Shown here piece by piece: positions 45,697-55,247 of a stretch of 64,000 nt of DNA (the first letter of the stretch is position 1; each line of letters begins with the position of its first letter). Source of the DNA: Luteimonas yindakuii (GTDB taxonomy: Bacteria; Pseudomonadota; Gammaproteobacteria; Xanthomonadales; Xanthomonadaceae); assembly GCF_004803715.2 (NCBI RefSeq), contig NZ_CP039383.2, forward strand, positions 1,178,001 through 1,242,000. Reading direction: 5' to 3'. A program made the translations under genes and the position numbers. The notes beneath the pieces are model-generated. The model was given only the letters and a program-made list of their open reading frames with translations. It did no database searches and was not told the origin of the DNA.

Positions 45697-47835
45697 ATGC
45701 CGGACGAACACGCCGCAGGCGGGGCCGGCCACGGGCCGGAGCGCTACCGGTTCGGCGATTGCGTGGTCGACGTGCCGGCGCATGTCCTGGAGCGCGGCGG
45801 CGAGCCCCTCACGCTCGAGCCGAAGGCGTTCGCGGTGCTGGTCCATCTGTTGCGGCACGCGGGCGAGCTGGTGCTGCGCGATGCCCTGCTGGATGCGGTA
45901 TGGGGCCACCGGCACGTCACCCCGGGCGTGCTGGCGCGGGCCATCGCCCAGTTGCGCCATGTCCTTGGCGACGATTTCCACCACCCGCACTGCATCCAGA
46001 CCCAGCACGGCCTCGGCTACCGCTTCATCGCCGTGGTCGAGGTGGACGACGCCGCATCCGGGCCCGAGGGCGATCGCCCGGAGGAACACCCGCCGCAGCC
46101 GCCCCGCACCGCGCCGGCACCGAGGAGTCGTTGGGCCGGCTGGTGGCCGTGGCTTGCGGCCGTGGGATTGCTGGTCGCACTCGGCTGGTGGAGCCAGCGC
46201 GCGCCGGCACCGCGAGCGGCGTCGGTCGCCGTGCTGCCGTTCGCCAACCTCGGCAGCAACCGCGAGGACGACTACTTCGCCGAAGGCCTGGCTGTGGAGA
46301 TGCACGACGCGCTTGCCGGCGTGCCCGGGCTGACGGTGGCCGCGCTGATGAGCCCCGGCGCGCTGGATGGCGAACGCGACCCCCGTGCGCTCGGCGAACG
46401 GCTGGGCGTGGCCGCCGTGCTGGATGCGAGCGTGCGCCGCGACGGCCGACGGGTGCGCATCAGCGCGCGCCTGGCCGACACCGCCACCGGCTACACGCTG
46501 TGGAGCCGCCATTACGACCGGGTGCTCGACGACATCTTCGCGACGCAGGGGGAGATCGCCCAGGACGTGGCCTCGGCGCTGGTCACGGTGATGCCCGATA
46601 CCGGCCGCCGGCTCGAACAGCGGCTGGCACCGACCCGCAACGTGGCGGCGTTCGACATCTACCTGCGCGGCCTGCAGCACCTGCGCCGCAGCGGCGGCGA
46701 GGAGGATGCACAGGCGGCGATCTCGCTGTTCCGGCAGGCGCTGGGCGAGGACGCCGGGCTGGCCGCGGCGGAACTCGGCATCTGCCGGTCCGAGCTGTGG
46801 CGGTTCTCCAGTGCGCGCGATGCCTCGGCCCTGGGGCGGGCGCAGGCGGCCTGCGTCGCCGCGCAGCGGCTGGCGCCGGAGTGGCGCCGGGTCGACCTGC
46901 TGCTGGGCGACATCCACCGCCAGCGCGGCGAACCGGATGCGGCACGTGCGCGCTATGCACGCGCGGCGCAGGACCCGGGCCTGCTGGCCGAGGTGCACCT
47001 GCGCCAGGGCCTGCTGCACGACGCCGACGGGAACACCGACGCGGCCATGGCCGAGTACCGGCGCGCCCGCGCGATGCGGCCGGGCGACGCCTCGATCATC
47101 GCCAGGATCGGCTATCGCGAGTTCCTCGCCGGTCGCACCGGTCCCGCGATCCAGGCCTATCGCGAGGCGGTCGCACTGCGTCCGGAGGACGAGAACCTCT
47201 GGAGCAGCCTTGCCGGGATGTATCTCAATGCCGGCCGCCACCGCGAGGCGGCCGACGCGTTCAACCGTTCACTCGCGATCCGTCCGGGCAAGGAGGCCTA
47301 CCTCAACTACGGCATCCTGATGTTCCAGTCCGGTGACTACCCCAGGGCCGCTGAACTGATGCAACGCGCGCTGGAGTTCGACCACGAGGACTTCTGGGTC
47401 TGGGGCGCACTGGCCGACGCCCTGCGGGCGGACCCGGTGACCGCGGCGCAGTCGGCGGCGCGGTACGAACAGGCACGCAGCCTCGCCATCGCCTATCTGG
47501 CGCTCAAGCCCGACGACGCCAAGGCGCAGGCGGCGCTGGGCTGGTACGAGGCCGCCCTCGGCCATCACCAGGCTGCGCGCCAGCGCGCGCTCGAGGCCGA
47601 GCGCCTCGGCGGCGAGCCGGGCGAAGTGGCCGCGATCAATGCGCAGACGTTCTCGCTCGCGGGCAGCACGGCCGAGGTGGCCACGCGCGTTGCCGCCGCC
47701 ACCGCGGCCGGGGTACCCGCGCAACGGTTCGCCAGCAACCCGTTCGTCGATGCCGGCGTTGGCGCCGGCGTCGACTCCACCACGCCCGGAGCTTCCGGGC
47801 GCAACAAGGGAGAGCCGCATGCACAGGTTCATTGA
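45697..47835 (+). CDS. Membrane-anchored winged-helix regulator with TolB-like and TPR domains
   Basis: The 712-residue protein begins with an OmpR/CadC-type winged-helix DNA-binding domain (about 17-112, ending in QTQHGLGYRFIAVVE). A proline-rich linker and one transmembrane helix follow at about 146-165, then a TolB/FlgO-like domain (SVAVLPFANLGSNREDDYFAEGL, about 175-300) and 5-7 tetratricopeptide repeats to the C terminus. It is a CadC-like one-component membrane-bound transcription factor. The ligand is unknown. The ATG at 45697 has no ideal ribosome site: the consensus AGGAGG is 16 nt upstream. Confidence 0.87.
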   Translation: MPDEHAAGGAGHGPERYRFGDCVVDVPAHVLERGGEPLTLEPKAFAVLVHLLRHAGELVLRDALLDAVWGHRHVTPGVLARAIAQLRHVLGDDFHHPHCIQTQHGLGYRFIAVVEVDDAASGPEGDRPEEHPPQPPRTAPAPRSRWAGWWPWLAAVGLLVALGWWSQRAPAPRAASVAVLPFANLGSNREDDYFAEGLAVEMHDALAGVPGLTVAALMSPGALDGERDPRALGERLGVAAVLDASVRRDGRRVRISARLADTATGYTLWSRHYDRVLDDIFATQGEIAQDVASALVTVMPDTGRRLEQRLAPTRNVAAFDIYLRGLQHLRRSGGEEDAQAAISLFRQALGEDAGLAAAELGICRSELWRFSSARDASALGRAQAACVAAQRLAPEWRRVDLLLGDIHRQRGEPDAARARYARAAQDPGLLAEVHLRQGLLHDADGNTDAAMAEYRRARAMRPGDASIIARIGYREFLAGRTGPAIQAYREAVALRPEDENLWSSLAGMYLNAGRHREAADAFNRSLAIRPGKEAYLNYGILMFQSGDYPRAAELMQRALEFDHEDFWVWGALADALRADPVTAAQSAARYEQARSLAIAYLALKPDDAKAQAALGWYEAALGHHQAARQRALEAERLGGEPGEVAAINAQTFSLAGSTAEVATRVAAATAAGVPAQRFASNPFVDAGVGAGVDSTTPGASGRNKGEPHAQVH

Positions 47836-48247
47836 GGTTCTGGTCGACCCGCAGGGCCGGGGCGCCGTCGACTCGCCGCTGCTGGACGTGGGAGACGACG
47901 TCGAACTGGTGTGGATCTGCCGGCAGGCCGGCGTCGGCCCGCTGCGGCTCCACGCCGTCGACGGCCGCGGCGATGACGACATCGAGTTCCTGCCGTTCGT
48001 CCCCACGGCACCGGAAGCGCTGCCTGCACCGGTAGACCGGCAGGACGGGTTCACGCTGGAGGCGAGCGCGCAGACTGTCGTGGTCATCAGCTGGCAGGCG
48101 CCGCGGGCGCAGAGGGCGCGATCGTGGGTCTATCGCATCGTCGCCGAGGACGCGCCGGTGGATTCACGTGACTTCGCCACCGGCGTGATCCATCTGTCGG
48201 CGTCCGCGTCCACCGCCGGCTCCGGCGGCGTCAGCGAGCCGCGCTAG
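47819..48247 (+). CDS. Unknown soluble protein coupled to the TPR regulator
   Basis: The 142-residue protein starts 17 bp before the end of the regulator gene, in another frame, with AAGGGAG about 5 nt upstream, so translational coupling is likely. It looks soluble and beta-rich (FIEVLVDPQGRG, VELVWICRQ, VVVISWQAP), and no transmembrane or signal segment is seen. I do not recognise a family. Its coupling suggests a shared task with the regulator, for example as a binding partner, but nothing in the sequence shows what it does. Confidence 0.65.
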   Translation: MHRFIEVLVDPQGRGAVDSPLLDVGDDVELVWICRQAGVGPLRLHAVDGRGDDDIEFLPFVPTAPEALPAPVDRQDGFTLEASAQTVVVISWQAPRAQRARSWVYRIVAEDAPVDSRDFATGVIHLSASASTAGSGGVSEPR

Positions 48248-48320
48248 CCACGCGCGGCGTGGAATGGCGGGGCAGCGCCAGCGGCGAGCCCGCGCACGGA
48301 GCGGGGCGACCTCGGGCCCG

Positions 48321-48962
48321 TCAGGCCGGGATCAGCGCGCTGTCGAACAGGTCGGCGCAGACCGGCGCCGGCGTCGCCGCCTGGCGCACCGGGGCGAAGC
48401 TGCGGCGGTGGATCACGCAGGGTCCGTGGGTGCGCAGCGCGGCGAGATGCTCGGGCGTGGAATAGCCCTTGTGGCGGTCGAAGCCGTACACCGGGTGGTC
48501 GGCATGCAAGGCCACCATCGCGCGGTCGCGCGCCACCTTGGCGAGGATCGACGCGGCCATGATCGCGCGGTCGCGTGCATCCCCGTCGACCCAGGCTTCC
48601 GCACGGCAGGGCAGGGCCTTGGGCAGGTGGTTGCCATCGATACGCGCCACGCAGCGCTCGCGTTCGAGCCCGCTGATGGCGTTTTCCAGCGCACGGCGCA
48701 TGCCCTGCATGGTGGCGTGGAAGATGTTGATGCGGTCGATCTCGTCGACGTCGACCGACACGATGCTCCATGCCAGTGCGCGCTCGACGATGCGCGCATA
48801 CAGCGCCTCGCGCCGTTCCGCGGTCAGCTGCTTGGAGTCGTTGAGGCCGTTGATGCGCGGCCGCGCGGGATCGAATACCACCGCGGCGACCACCACCGGC
48901 CCGGCGAGGGGGCCACGCCCGGCCTCGTCGACGCCGAGGATCCAGTCATCCGCCGTCGTCAT
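48321..48962 (-). CDS. rnhB: Ribonuclease HII
   Basis: RNase HII cuts RNA in RNA-DNA hybrids and starts ribonucleotide excision. The 213-residue protein has the family start [18 protein letters not shown] with the first catalytic aspartate and glutamate, and the segment [16 protein letters not shown] at 48962 is the family start; the open frame upstream continues 83 codons without conserved sequence. lpxB ends 161 bp upstream; E. coli has lpxB-rnhB-dnaE in the same order. Confidence 0.96.
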   Translation of the reverse strand: MTTADDWILGVDEAGRGPLAGPVVVAAVVFDPARPRINGLNDSKQLTAERREALYARIVERALAWSIVSVDVDEIDRINIFHATMQGMRRALENAISGLERERCVARIDGNHLPKALPCRAEAWVDGDARDRAIMAASILAKVARDRAMVALHADHPVYGFDRHKGYSTPEHLAALRTHGPCVIHRRSFAPVRQAATPAPVCADLFDSALIPA

Positions 48963-49123
48963 GGGGCCACGCCCCGGGACAGGCGGCGCCGGCCACGGGC
49001 GCTGGCATGGACCGGAACGGAAATCGGGAGCGGGCGACGGTGCACGCGGGCAGGGTATCGGCGACGGTGCGGCGCGACAAGGACGGCGAACTGACTGCGT
49101 CAGCCGTTTCGCGTACGCATGGC

Positions 49124-50350
49124 TCAGCGGCGGTCGATCAGCGTTTCGATGACATCCGCCGCGCGCGCCGAGGCATCGCGGCGCAGGGTGCGGTGGATCC
49201 CCGCGAAGCACGGCTCCAGTGCGGCCGCCGCGGCCGGATCGTGCAGGAACCCCAGCACCGCGGCCGACAGCCGTTCCGCGGTGCAGTCTTCCTGGATCAG
49301 TTCGGGTACCACCGGCTTTCCCGCCAGCACGTTTGGCAGCGAGTAGGTGTCGACCTTGAGCAGCCCCAGCGCGCGCACGATCGCCGCCGTGGTCCGCGAC
49401 ACCCGGTAGCCCACCACCATCGGTCGCTTCGCCAGCAGGCCTTCCAGCGTGGCGGTGCCCGAAGCCAGCAGCACCACGTCCGCGGCCACCATCGCTTCGC
49501 GCGCCTGGCCGTCGATGATGCGCAGCGCGTCACCGCGTAGCGGGGAGGCGGCGGCGAGTGCGTCGAGCATCTGCCGGCAGGCGGGGTTGGCCGCGGGTAC
49601 CACGACCTGCAGGCCGGGCATGGCGGTGGCGACGAGCGCGGCGGCGTCGAGGAACACCTGCCCCAGTCGCGCGACCTCGCCCTGGCGCGAACCCGGCAAC
49701 ACCGCCAGCACCGGACCCTGCTTCTGCAGGCCGAGCCGCTGGCGCGCGGTGCGTCGATCCGGTTCCAGCGGCATTTCGTCGGCCATCGGGTGGCCGACGA
49801 AGCGCGCATCGACCCCGTATTTCGCGTAGATCGGCGGCTCCATCGGGAACAGGCACAGCACCCGGTCCGCGCTGCGCCCGAGCTTCGCCGCGCGGCCGCG
49901 CCGCCACGCCCATACCGATGGACTCACGTAATGCACGGTGCGCAGCCCGCGCTGTTTCAGGCGCCGCTCGAGGCCGAGGTTGAAGTCCGGTGCATCGATG
50001 CCGATGAACACGTCCGGCTTCCAAGCGAGGATGCGTTGCTGCAGGCCGGCACGCAGGCGCAAAAGCCTGGGCAGGTGGGCGAGGACTTCCGTCAGTCCCA
50101 TCACCGCGAGTTCGGAGGCGTCATGCCACGCATCGAAACCGGCACGACGCATCGCATCGCCACCGACCCCGGCGAACGTGGCCCCCGGGAAGCGCGCGCG
50201 CAGCGCGTCGACCAGGCCGGCGCCGAGCAGGTCCCCGGAGGCTTCGCCGGCAACCAGCGCGAAACGCGGTGCCCGCGGCAACGTGGCCGGGAGCGGGGAG
50301 TGAAGCGTTGCGGTGGCCGGAGAGGCTGCGGTCGTGGGCGTGGTGTTCAC
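49124..50350 (-). CDS. lpxB: Lipid-A-disaccharide synthase
   Basis: LpxB joins UDP-2,3-diacylglucosamine to lipid X to form the lipid A disaccharide. The 408-residue GT19 protein has the start [17 protein letters not shown], the [14 protein letters not shown] segment and [10 protein letters not shown]. It has an N-terminal extension of about 25 residues over E. coli LpxB. It follows lpxA by 28 bp in the minus-strand cluster. Confidence 0.96.
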   Translation of the reverse strand: MNTTPTTAASPATATLHSPLPATLPRAPRFALVAGEASGDLLGAGLVDALRARFPGATFAGVGGDAMRRAGFDAWHDASELAVMGLTEVLAHLPRLLRLRAGLQQRILAWKPDVFIGIDAPDFNLGLERRLKQRGLRTVHYVSPSVWAWRRGRAAKLGRSADRVLCLFPMEPPIYAKYGVDARFVGHPMADEMPLEPDRRTARQRLGLQKQGPVLAVLPGSRQGEVARLGQVFLDAAALVATAMPGLQVVVPAANPACRQMLDALAAASPLRGDALRIIDGQAREAMVAADVVLLASGTATLEGLLAKRPMVVGYRVSRTTAAIVRALGLLKVDTYSLPNVLAGKPVVPELIQEDCTAERLSAAVLGFLHDPAAAAALEPCFAGIHRTLRRDASARAADVIETLIDRR

Positions 50351-50378
50351 GGGCGCGCGTGGTTCCGGGCCGGGCCGG

Positions 50379-51167
50379 TCATCTTAGCAACGGCCGCTGT
50401 CCGGCTTCGACGAACGCGAGGAAGGCGCGCACGTCGTCACTTTCCGCAGCGAGTTCGGCGAGCCTTGCGCGCGCCTCCTCCAGCGAGCCGCCACCCATGT
50501 AGAGCGCACGGTAGGCGCGCTTGATCGCCGCGGTGCGGGCGGGATCGAAGCCGCGCCGCTTCAGCCCCTCGCTGTTGATGCCGCGCGGGCGGCCGTAGCC
50601 GTCCTGCGCCACCATCACGAAGGGCGGGACGTCGCCGTTGACGAAGGCACCCATGCCGATGAAGGCATGCATGCCGATCCGGCAGAACTGGTGCACGCCG
50701 ACGAAACCGCTGAGGATCACGTGGTCACCGACCTCGACATGGCCGGCCAGCGTCGCGTTGTTGGAGAACACGCAGTGGCTGCCGACGATGCAATCGTGCG
50801 CCACGTGGGTGTAGGCCAGCAGCCAGTTGTCGTCGCCGATGCGGGTGATCCCGCCGCCGTCGCCGGTGCCGCGGTTGATGGTGACGAACTCGCGGATCGT
50901 GTTGCCATCGCCGATCACCAGCTCCACGCGCTCGCCGTGGAACTTCTTGTCCTGCGGTTCGCCGCCGATGGCCGCGTGGCCGTGGATGTGGTTGTCGCGG
51001 CCGATGCGGGTGGGGCCGTGGATGCTGCAGTGCGGCCCGATGCGGGTGCGGTCACCGATCTCGACGTCGGCGCCGACCAGCGTGAACGCGCCGATCTCGA
51101 CGCCTTCACCCAGGCGCGCCCGCGGGTCGACGAACGCGCTCGGATGGATCGTCGCGCCCGCCGCCAT
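50379..51167 (-). CDS. lpxA: UDP-N-acetylglucosamine acyltransferase
   Basis: LpxA adds a 3-hydroxyacyl chain to UDP-GlcNAc, the first step of lipid A synthesis. The 262-residue protein is a left-handed beta-helix of hexapeptide repeats ([20 protein letters not shown] onward) with the catalytic histidine in the [12 protein letters not shown] segment and a helical C-terminal cap. It starts 1 bp after the end of fabZ, so the two are tightly coupled. Confidence 0.97.
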   Translation of the reverse strand: MAAGATIHPSAFVDPRARLGEGVEIGAFTLVGADVEIGDRTRIGPHCSIHGPTRIGRDNHIHGHAAIGGEPQDKKFHGERVELVIGDGNTIREFVTINRGTGDGGGITRIGDDNWLLAYTHVAHDCIVGSHCVFSNNATLAGHVEVGDHVILSGFVGVHQFCRIGMHAFIGMGAFVNGDVPPFVMVAQDGYGRPRGINSEGLKRRGFDPARTAAIKRAYRALYMGGGSLEEARARLAELAAESDDVRAFLAFVEAGQRPLLR

Positions 51168-51168
51168 G

Positions 51169-51624
51169 TCAGCTACGCGCCTCGGCGCAGAGGATCTCCG
51201 CGCAGGCGACTTCCTTGCCGTCGACGCGGGCGGTGCCGCAGTAGAGCGTCATGTTGCGGATCGCGCGCTTCAGTTGCACCTCGAGCTCCAGGCGGTCACC
51301 GGGCATCACCATGCGCGAGAACTTGGCCTTGTCCACCTTCACCAGGTATGACAGCCCCCCGCGCTGGGTGGCATCGAGGTCCAGATGGCTGAGCACGCCA
51401 CCGGCCTGTGCGAGCGCTTCGATCACCAGCACGCCGGGCATCACCGGACGCCCGGGGAAGTGGCCCTGGAAGAACTGCTCGTTGCCGCTCACGCTCTTGT
51501 GGCAGAGCACGCGCTTGCCGCGCTCGTACTCGACCACGCGGTCGATCATCAGGAACGGGTACCGGTGGGGCAGCAGCTTCTGTACGCCGTCGTGCTCGAT
51601 CGGCAGCTTGAATTCGTCGCTCAT
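51169..51624 (-). CDS. fabZ: 3-hydroxyacyl-ACP dehydratase FabZ
   Basis: FabZ dehydrates 3-hydroxyacyl-ACP in fatty-acid elongation, competing with LpxA and LpxD for the same substrate. The 151-residue hotdog protein has the [11 protein letters not shown] start and catalytic [20 protein letters not shown]. Its ATG overlaps the lpxD stop in ATGA, and GGAAAGGA is directly upstream. Confidence 0.97.
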   Translation of the reverse strand: MSDEFKLPIEHDGVQKLLPHRYPFLMIDRVVEYERGKRVLCHKSVSGNEQFFQGHFPGRPVMPGVLVIEALAQAGGVLSHLDLDATQRGGLSYLVKVDKAKFSRMVMPGDRLELEVQLKRAIRNMTLYCGTARVDGKEVACAEILCAEARS

Positions 51625-52643
51625 TCCTTTCCCTTCTCCAGCGCGCCGACGCGGCGCGCGAGCGCATCGAGTTGGCGGAAACGCGCGGCATTGCGGCGCC
51701 AGTCGCGCGTCGCCATGGCCGGCATCCCCGACGAGTATTCGCCCGGCTCGCTGATCGAGCTGGACACCATCGACATCGCGTGGACCAGCACGCGATCGCA
51801 GATCTCCAGGTGCCCGGCGATGCCGGCCGCGCCGGCAATCAGGCAATGGCGGCCGATGCGGGTGCTGCCGGCGATGCCGACGCAACCGGCCATCGCGGTA
51901 TGCGCGCCGACGTGGACGTTGTGGGCGATCTGGATCAGGTTGTCCAGGCGCACGCCTTCCTCCAGCACGGTGTCGTCGAGCGCGCCGCGGTCGACCGTGG
52001 TGTTGGCGCCGATCTCGACGTCATCGCCGCAGACCACGCCGCCGAGCTGCGGCACCTTGATCCAGCGGCCATCCTCCATCGCCATGCCGAAGCCTTCCGC
52101 GCCGAGCACGGCACCGGGCTGGATCTGCACGCGCTTGCCGAGTCGCACACGCCGGTCGAGGGTGACGCGGGCGACCAGCACGCAGTCGATGTCGAGATGG
52201 CAGTCCTCGCCGACCACGCAGCCCGGGCCGACCACGCAACCGGCGGCAATGGTGGTGCGGGCGCCGATGCTGGCCAACGGGCCGACTTCGGCGCCCGGAT
52301 GGACCTGTGCGGTCGGATCGACCACTGCGCTCGGGTGGATGCCGGGGCGCAACGGGCGTTTCGGCTCGAACAGTGCCGCGATCTTCGCGTAGGCCACGTA
52401 GGGATCGCGCGCGACCAGCGCGGTACCGGTGAACGCGGCCGCGTCGTCCTCGCGCAGCACCACGATGCCGGCACCGGTGCCGGCGAGCTGGTCGCGCAGG
52501 CGCGGGTTGGACAGGAAGCTGAGTTCGGACGCGGTGGCGCGCGACAGCGGCGCGACGCCTGTTACGTGGGTATCCCCGTTGCCGCGCAGTTCCAGCCCGA
52601 AGCGCCGCGCAAGATCGGCGGCGGTGTGGTGTTGCATGTCCAT
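51621..52643 (-). CDS. lpxD: UDP-3-O-(3-hydroxyacyl)glucosamine N-acyltransferase
   Basis: LpxD adds the second hydroxyacyl chain in lipid A synthesis. The 340-residue protein has an N-terminal uridine-binding domain (SRATASELSFLSNPRLRDQL), hexapeptide repeats (IHPSAVVDPTAQVHPGAEVG) and the catalytic histidine region NLIQIAHNVHVG. ATG at 52643 or 52637 (MDM) may be the start. It overlaps fabZ by 4 bp and begins 17 bp after bamA, with no skp between. Confidence 0.96.
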   Translation of the reverse strand: MDMQHHTAADLARRFGLELRGNGDTHVTGVAPLSRATASELSFLSNPRLRDQLAGTGAGIVVLREDDAAAFTGTALVARDPYVAYAKIAALFEPKRPLRPGIHPSAVVDPTAQVHPGAEVGPLASIGARTTIAAGCVVGPGCVVGEDCHLDIDCVLVARVTLDRRVRLGKRVQIQPGAVLGAEGFGMAMEDGRWIKVPQLGGVVCGDDVEIGANTTVDRGALDDTVLEEGVRLDNLIQIAHNVHVGAHTAMAGCVGIAGSTRIGRHCLIAGAAGIAGHLEICDRVLVHAMSMVSSSISEPGEYSSGMPAMATRDWRRNAARFRQLDALARRVGALEKGKE

Positions 52644-52660
52644 CGTCGAGTTGCGGCGCG

Positions 52661-55192
52661 TCAGAACGCGCCGCCGAAGCTGAACTGCAGGCGTTCGGTT
52701 TCGTCGCCGCGACGGATCAGGTCGCCCGCACCGCCGAACACGTCCTTCTGCGATTCCAGCGGAATCGCGTAGCTGATCGAGATCGGGCCCACCGGCGCAC
52801 GCCACATCAGAGCGACGCCGGCGGAAATGCGCAGGTCCTTGGCGTCGAACGCGTCGAGGTCGCGGAACACGTTGCCGAAGTCGACGAACGCGGAGATGCG
52901 CGCGGCCGGCGAATCGAGCAGGGTGGGGAAGTACATTTCCAGCGAGCCCACGGTCTTCAACGCGCCGCCGATCGGCTGCAGGTAGCCGCTGCCTTCCGCG
53001 GACTCGCGCGGACCCAGGGTGTTGTCACGGAAACCGCGCACCGAGCGCGTGCCACCGGCGTAGAAGTTCTCGAAGAACGGCAGTCCGCTGGCAGTGATGG
53101 TGCGCAGGTAATCCGGCGAGCCCGGGCCGCACGGGTCGGAGGGGTCAGCGCCCGGCTGGACGATTGGCGGCGTGGCCGGATCATTGTCGTGATCGACCAG
53201 CACCGGCGGATTGAAGCAGACATTGCGGGTGACATCGTCGCCGTAGCTGTCGCCGTAGCCGACCTCGGCGCGGGTGTTGAGCACCAGGGCGCGGGTGATC
53301 GGCCAGTACTTCGAGAACTCGTAGTTGAGCTTGAAGAATTCGGCGGTCGAGCCCGGCAACGTGACCTCCAGGCCGACGCGCTGGTAGGTGCCGCGCGTGG
53401 GCTGCAGGAAGTCGTTGCGGCTGTCGCGCGCCCAGCCGAGCTCGGTGCGCCAGGAATTGAAGGTGCGCGAGCCGAACGCGTCGATGTAGTCGACGATGGA
53501 ATCCGGGGTGGCGCCTCGCCAGGCGTAGATCTCGTTGCGGTCGATGCCGAACATCAGCGAGATGCTGTCGTTCTCGGTGATCGGGACGCCGAAGAACATC
53601 TGCGCCGCGGCGTTGGTCGAGGAGTACTGCGCGGTGTTGAACTCGGAGTTGTCGAACTCGCGCCACCACAGGTTGTAGCCCAGCGACATGCCGTCGTCGG
53701 TGAAGTACGGATTGAGGTAGGAGAACGCGTAGCGCTGCAGGTAGACGTTGCGGCTGGCCTCGATCGACACGCGGTTGCCGCTGCCGAGGAAGTTGTTCTG
53801 CGACAGCTGCACCGACGTGGTGACGCCGGCGAGCTGCGAATAGCCGAGGCCGAACACGAAGCTGCCCGACGCGGTTTCCTTGACGTTGAACACCACGTCG
53901 ACCTGGTCGTCGCTGCCCGGGACCGGCTGGGTCTCGACGTTGACGCTGCCCGATTCGAAGAAGCCCAGGCGCTGCAGGCGCACCTTGGAACGGTCGACCG
54001 CGGCCTGCGAGTACCAGCTGCCTTCGAACTGGCGCATCTCGCGGCGCAGCACCTCGTCGGACGTACGGGTGTTGCCCTTGAACACCACGCGGCGCACGTT
54101 GACGCGCGGTCCCGGCACCACCTGCATGTTGATGGCCACCGTGCGGTCGTCGCGGTTCACGTCCGGAATCGGGTTCACCTGCGCGAACGCGTAGCCGATG
54201 TTGGACAGCGTGGCGACGATCGCGTCGGAACTCAGCTCCAGCAGCGCGCGCGAGAAGGTCTGGCCTTCGCGCACGAACACGCGCTCCTCGATCTGTTCCT
54301 TCGGCAGGATCGTGTCGCCGGTGACCTCGACGCCGGAGATCGTGTAGATCTCGCCCTCGGTCAGGCCGGCGGTGAGGTACATGTCGCGGCGATCGGGGCT
54401 GATCGCGACCTGGGTGCTGTCGATGGAGAAATCGACATAGCCGCGGTCGAGGTAGAAGTTGTTGAGCTTCTCGAGGTCGCCGGAAAGCTTCTCGCGCGAA
54501 TACTGGTCGTCGCGGCGGTACCAGCTCAGCCAGTTGCTCTCGGACGACTCCCAGCTGTCGGTGACCGTCTCCTGGTCGTAGGTCTCGTTGCCGACCAGGT
54601 TGATGTGGCGGATCTTCGCCGCCTTGCCTTCGTCCACCGCGATGGTCACGTCGACGCGGTTGCGGTCGAGCTGCGAGACGGTCGGGGTGATGGTGACGTT
54701 GTACTTGCCGCGGTTGTTGTACTGGCGGGTCAGTTCCTGGGTCACGCGGTCGAGCGCGAGGCGGTCGAAGGTGTCGCCTTCGGACAGGCCGATGTCGGCC
54801 AGGCCACGCTGCAGGTCTTCGGTCTTGATGTCCTTGTTGCCGGTCAGCGTGAGGCGGTTGATCGCGGGGCGCTCGGTGACCGCGACGACCAGGATGTCGC
54901 CCTGGCGGCCGACCCGGACGTCCTCGAAGAAGCCGGTGCGATACAGCGCGCGGACCGCCTCGCCGACCTGGGCCTGGTCGATGGTGTCGCCACGCTCGAT
55001 CGGCAGGTAGGTGAACACCGTGCCCGCGCCGATGCGCTGCAGGCCGTCGATGCGGATGTCCGAGACGGTGAACGCGCCGCTGGCCGCCGGCTGCGCGGAG
55101 GGCGCCTGCGGCATGGTCTGGGCCCAGGCGGGGGCGGTAAGGGCCGCGGACAGGGCAAGTGCAAGCAGGCGGCGGCTGGGAATTCGCGTCAT
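52661..55192 (-). CDS. bamA: Outer membrane protein assembly factor BamA
   Basis: BamA is the central outer-membrane insertase that folds beta-barrel proteins. The 843-residue protein has a signal peptide (about 1-24, ending APAWA), five POTRA domains at about 40-440 (FTVSDIRIDGLQRIGAGTVF opens the first) and a C-terminal barrel with the conserved VRGF loop motif (SVRGFRDN, near residue 715). It ends in phenylalanine (SFGGAF), the usual outer-membrane sorting signal. It lies between rseP and lpxD, as in E. coli apart from the missing skp. Confidence 0.97.
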   Translation of the reverse strand: MTRIPSRRLLALALSAALTAPAWAQTMPQAPSAQPAASGAFTVSDIRIDGLQRIGAGTVFTYLPIERGDTIDQAQVGEAVRALYRTGFFEDVRVGRQGDILVVAVTERPAINRLTLTGNKDIKTEDLQRGLADIGLSEGDTFDRLALDRVTQELTRQYNNRGKYNVTITPTVSQLDRNRVDVTIAVDEGKAAKIRHINLVGNETYDQETVTDSWESSESNWLSWYRRDDQYSREKLSGDLEKLNNFYLDRGYVDFSIDSTQVAISPDRRDMYLTAGLTEGEIYTISGVEVTGDTILPKEQIEERVFVREGQTFSRALLELSSDAIVATLSNIGYAFAQVNPIPDVNRDDRTVAINMQVVPGPRVNVRRVVFKGNTRTSDEVLRREMRQFEGSWYSQAAVDRSKVRLQRLGFFESGSVNVETQPVPGSDDQVDVVFNVKETASGSFVFGLGYSQLAGVTTSVQLSQNNFLGSGNRVSIEASRNVYLQRYAFSYLNPYFTDDGMSLGYNLWWREFDNSEFNTAQYSSTNAAAQMFFGVPITENDSISLMFGIDRNEIYAWRGATPDSIVDYIDAFGSRTFNSWRTELGWARDSRNDFLQPTRGTYQRVGLEVTLPGSTAEFFKLNYEFSKYWPITRALVLNTRAEVGYGDSYGDDVTRNVCFNPPVLVDHDNDPATPPIVQPGADPSDPCGPGSPDYLRTITASGLPFFENFYAGGTRSVRGFRDNTLGPRESAEGSGYLQPIGGALKTVGSLEMYFPTLLDSPAARISAFVDFGNVFRDLDAFDAKDLRISAGVALMWRAPVGPISISYAIPLESQKDVFGGAGDLIRRGDETERLQFSFGGAF

Positions 55193-55247
55193 CTAAAACG
55201 TCCGTTGGGGAAGCGCCCGCGGGGGCCGCGGGGCGGGGTTCGTGCGG

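Noticed and set aside
45683..46333. ATG at 45683 next to AGGAGG as a gene start
   Set aside because: The frame gives Ser/Arg/Cys-rich sequence. The conserved winged-helix frame starts at 45697 instead.
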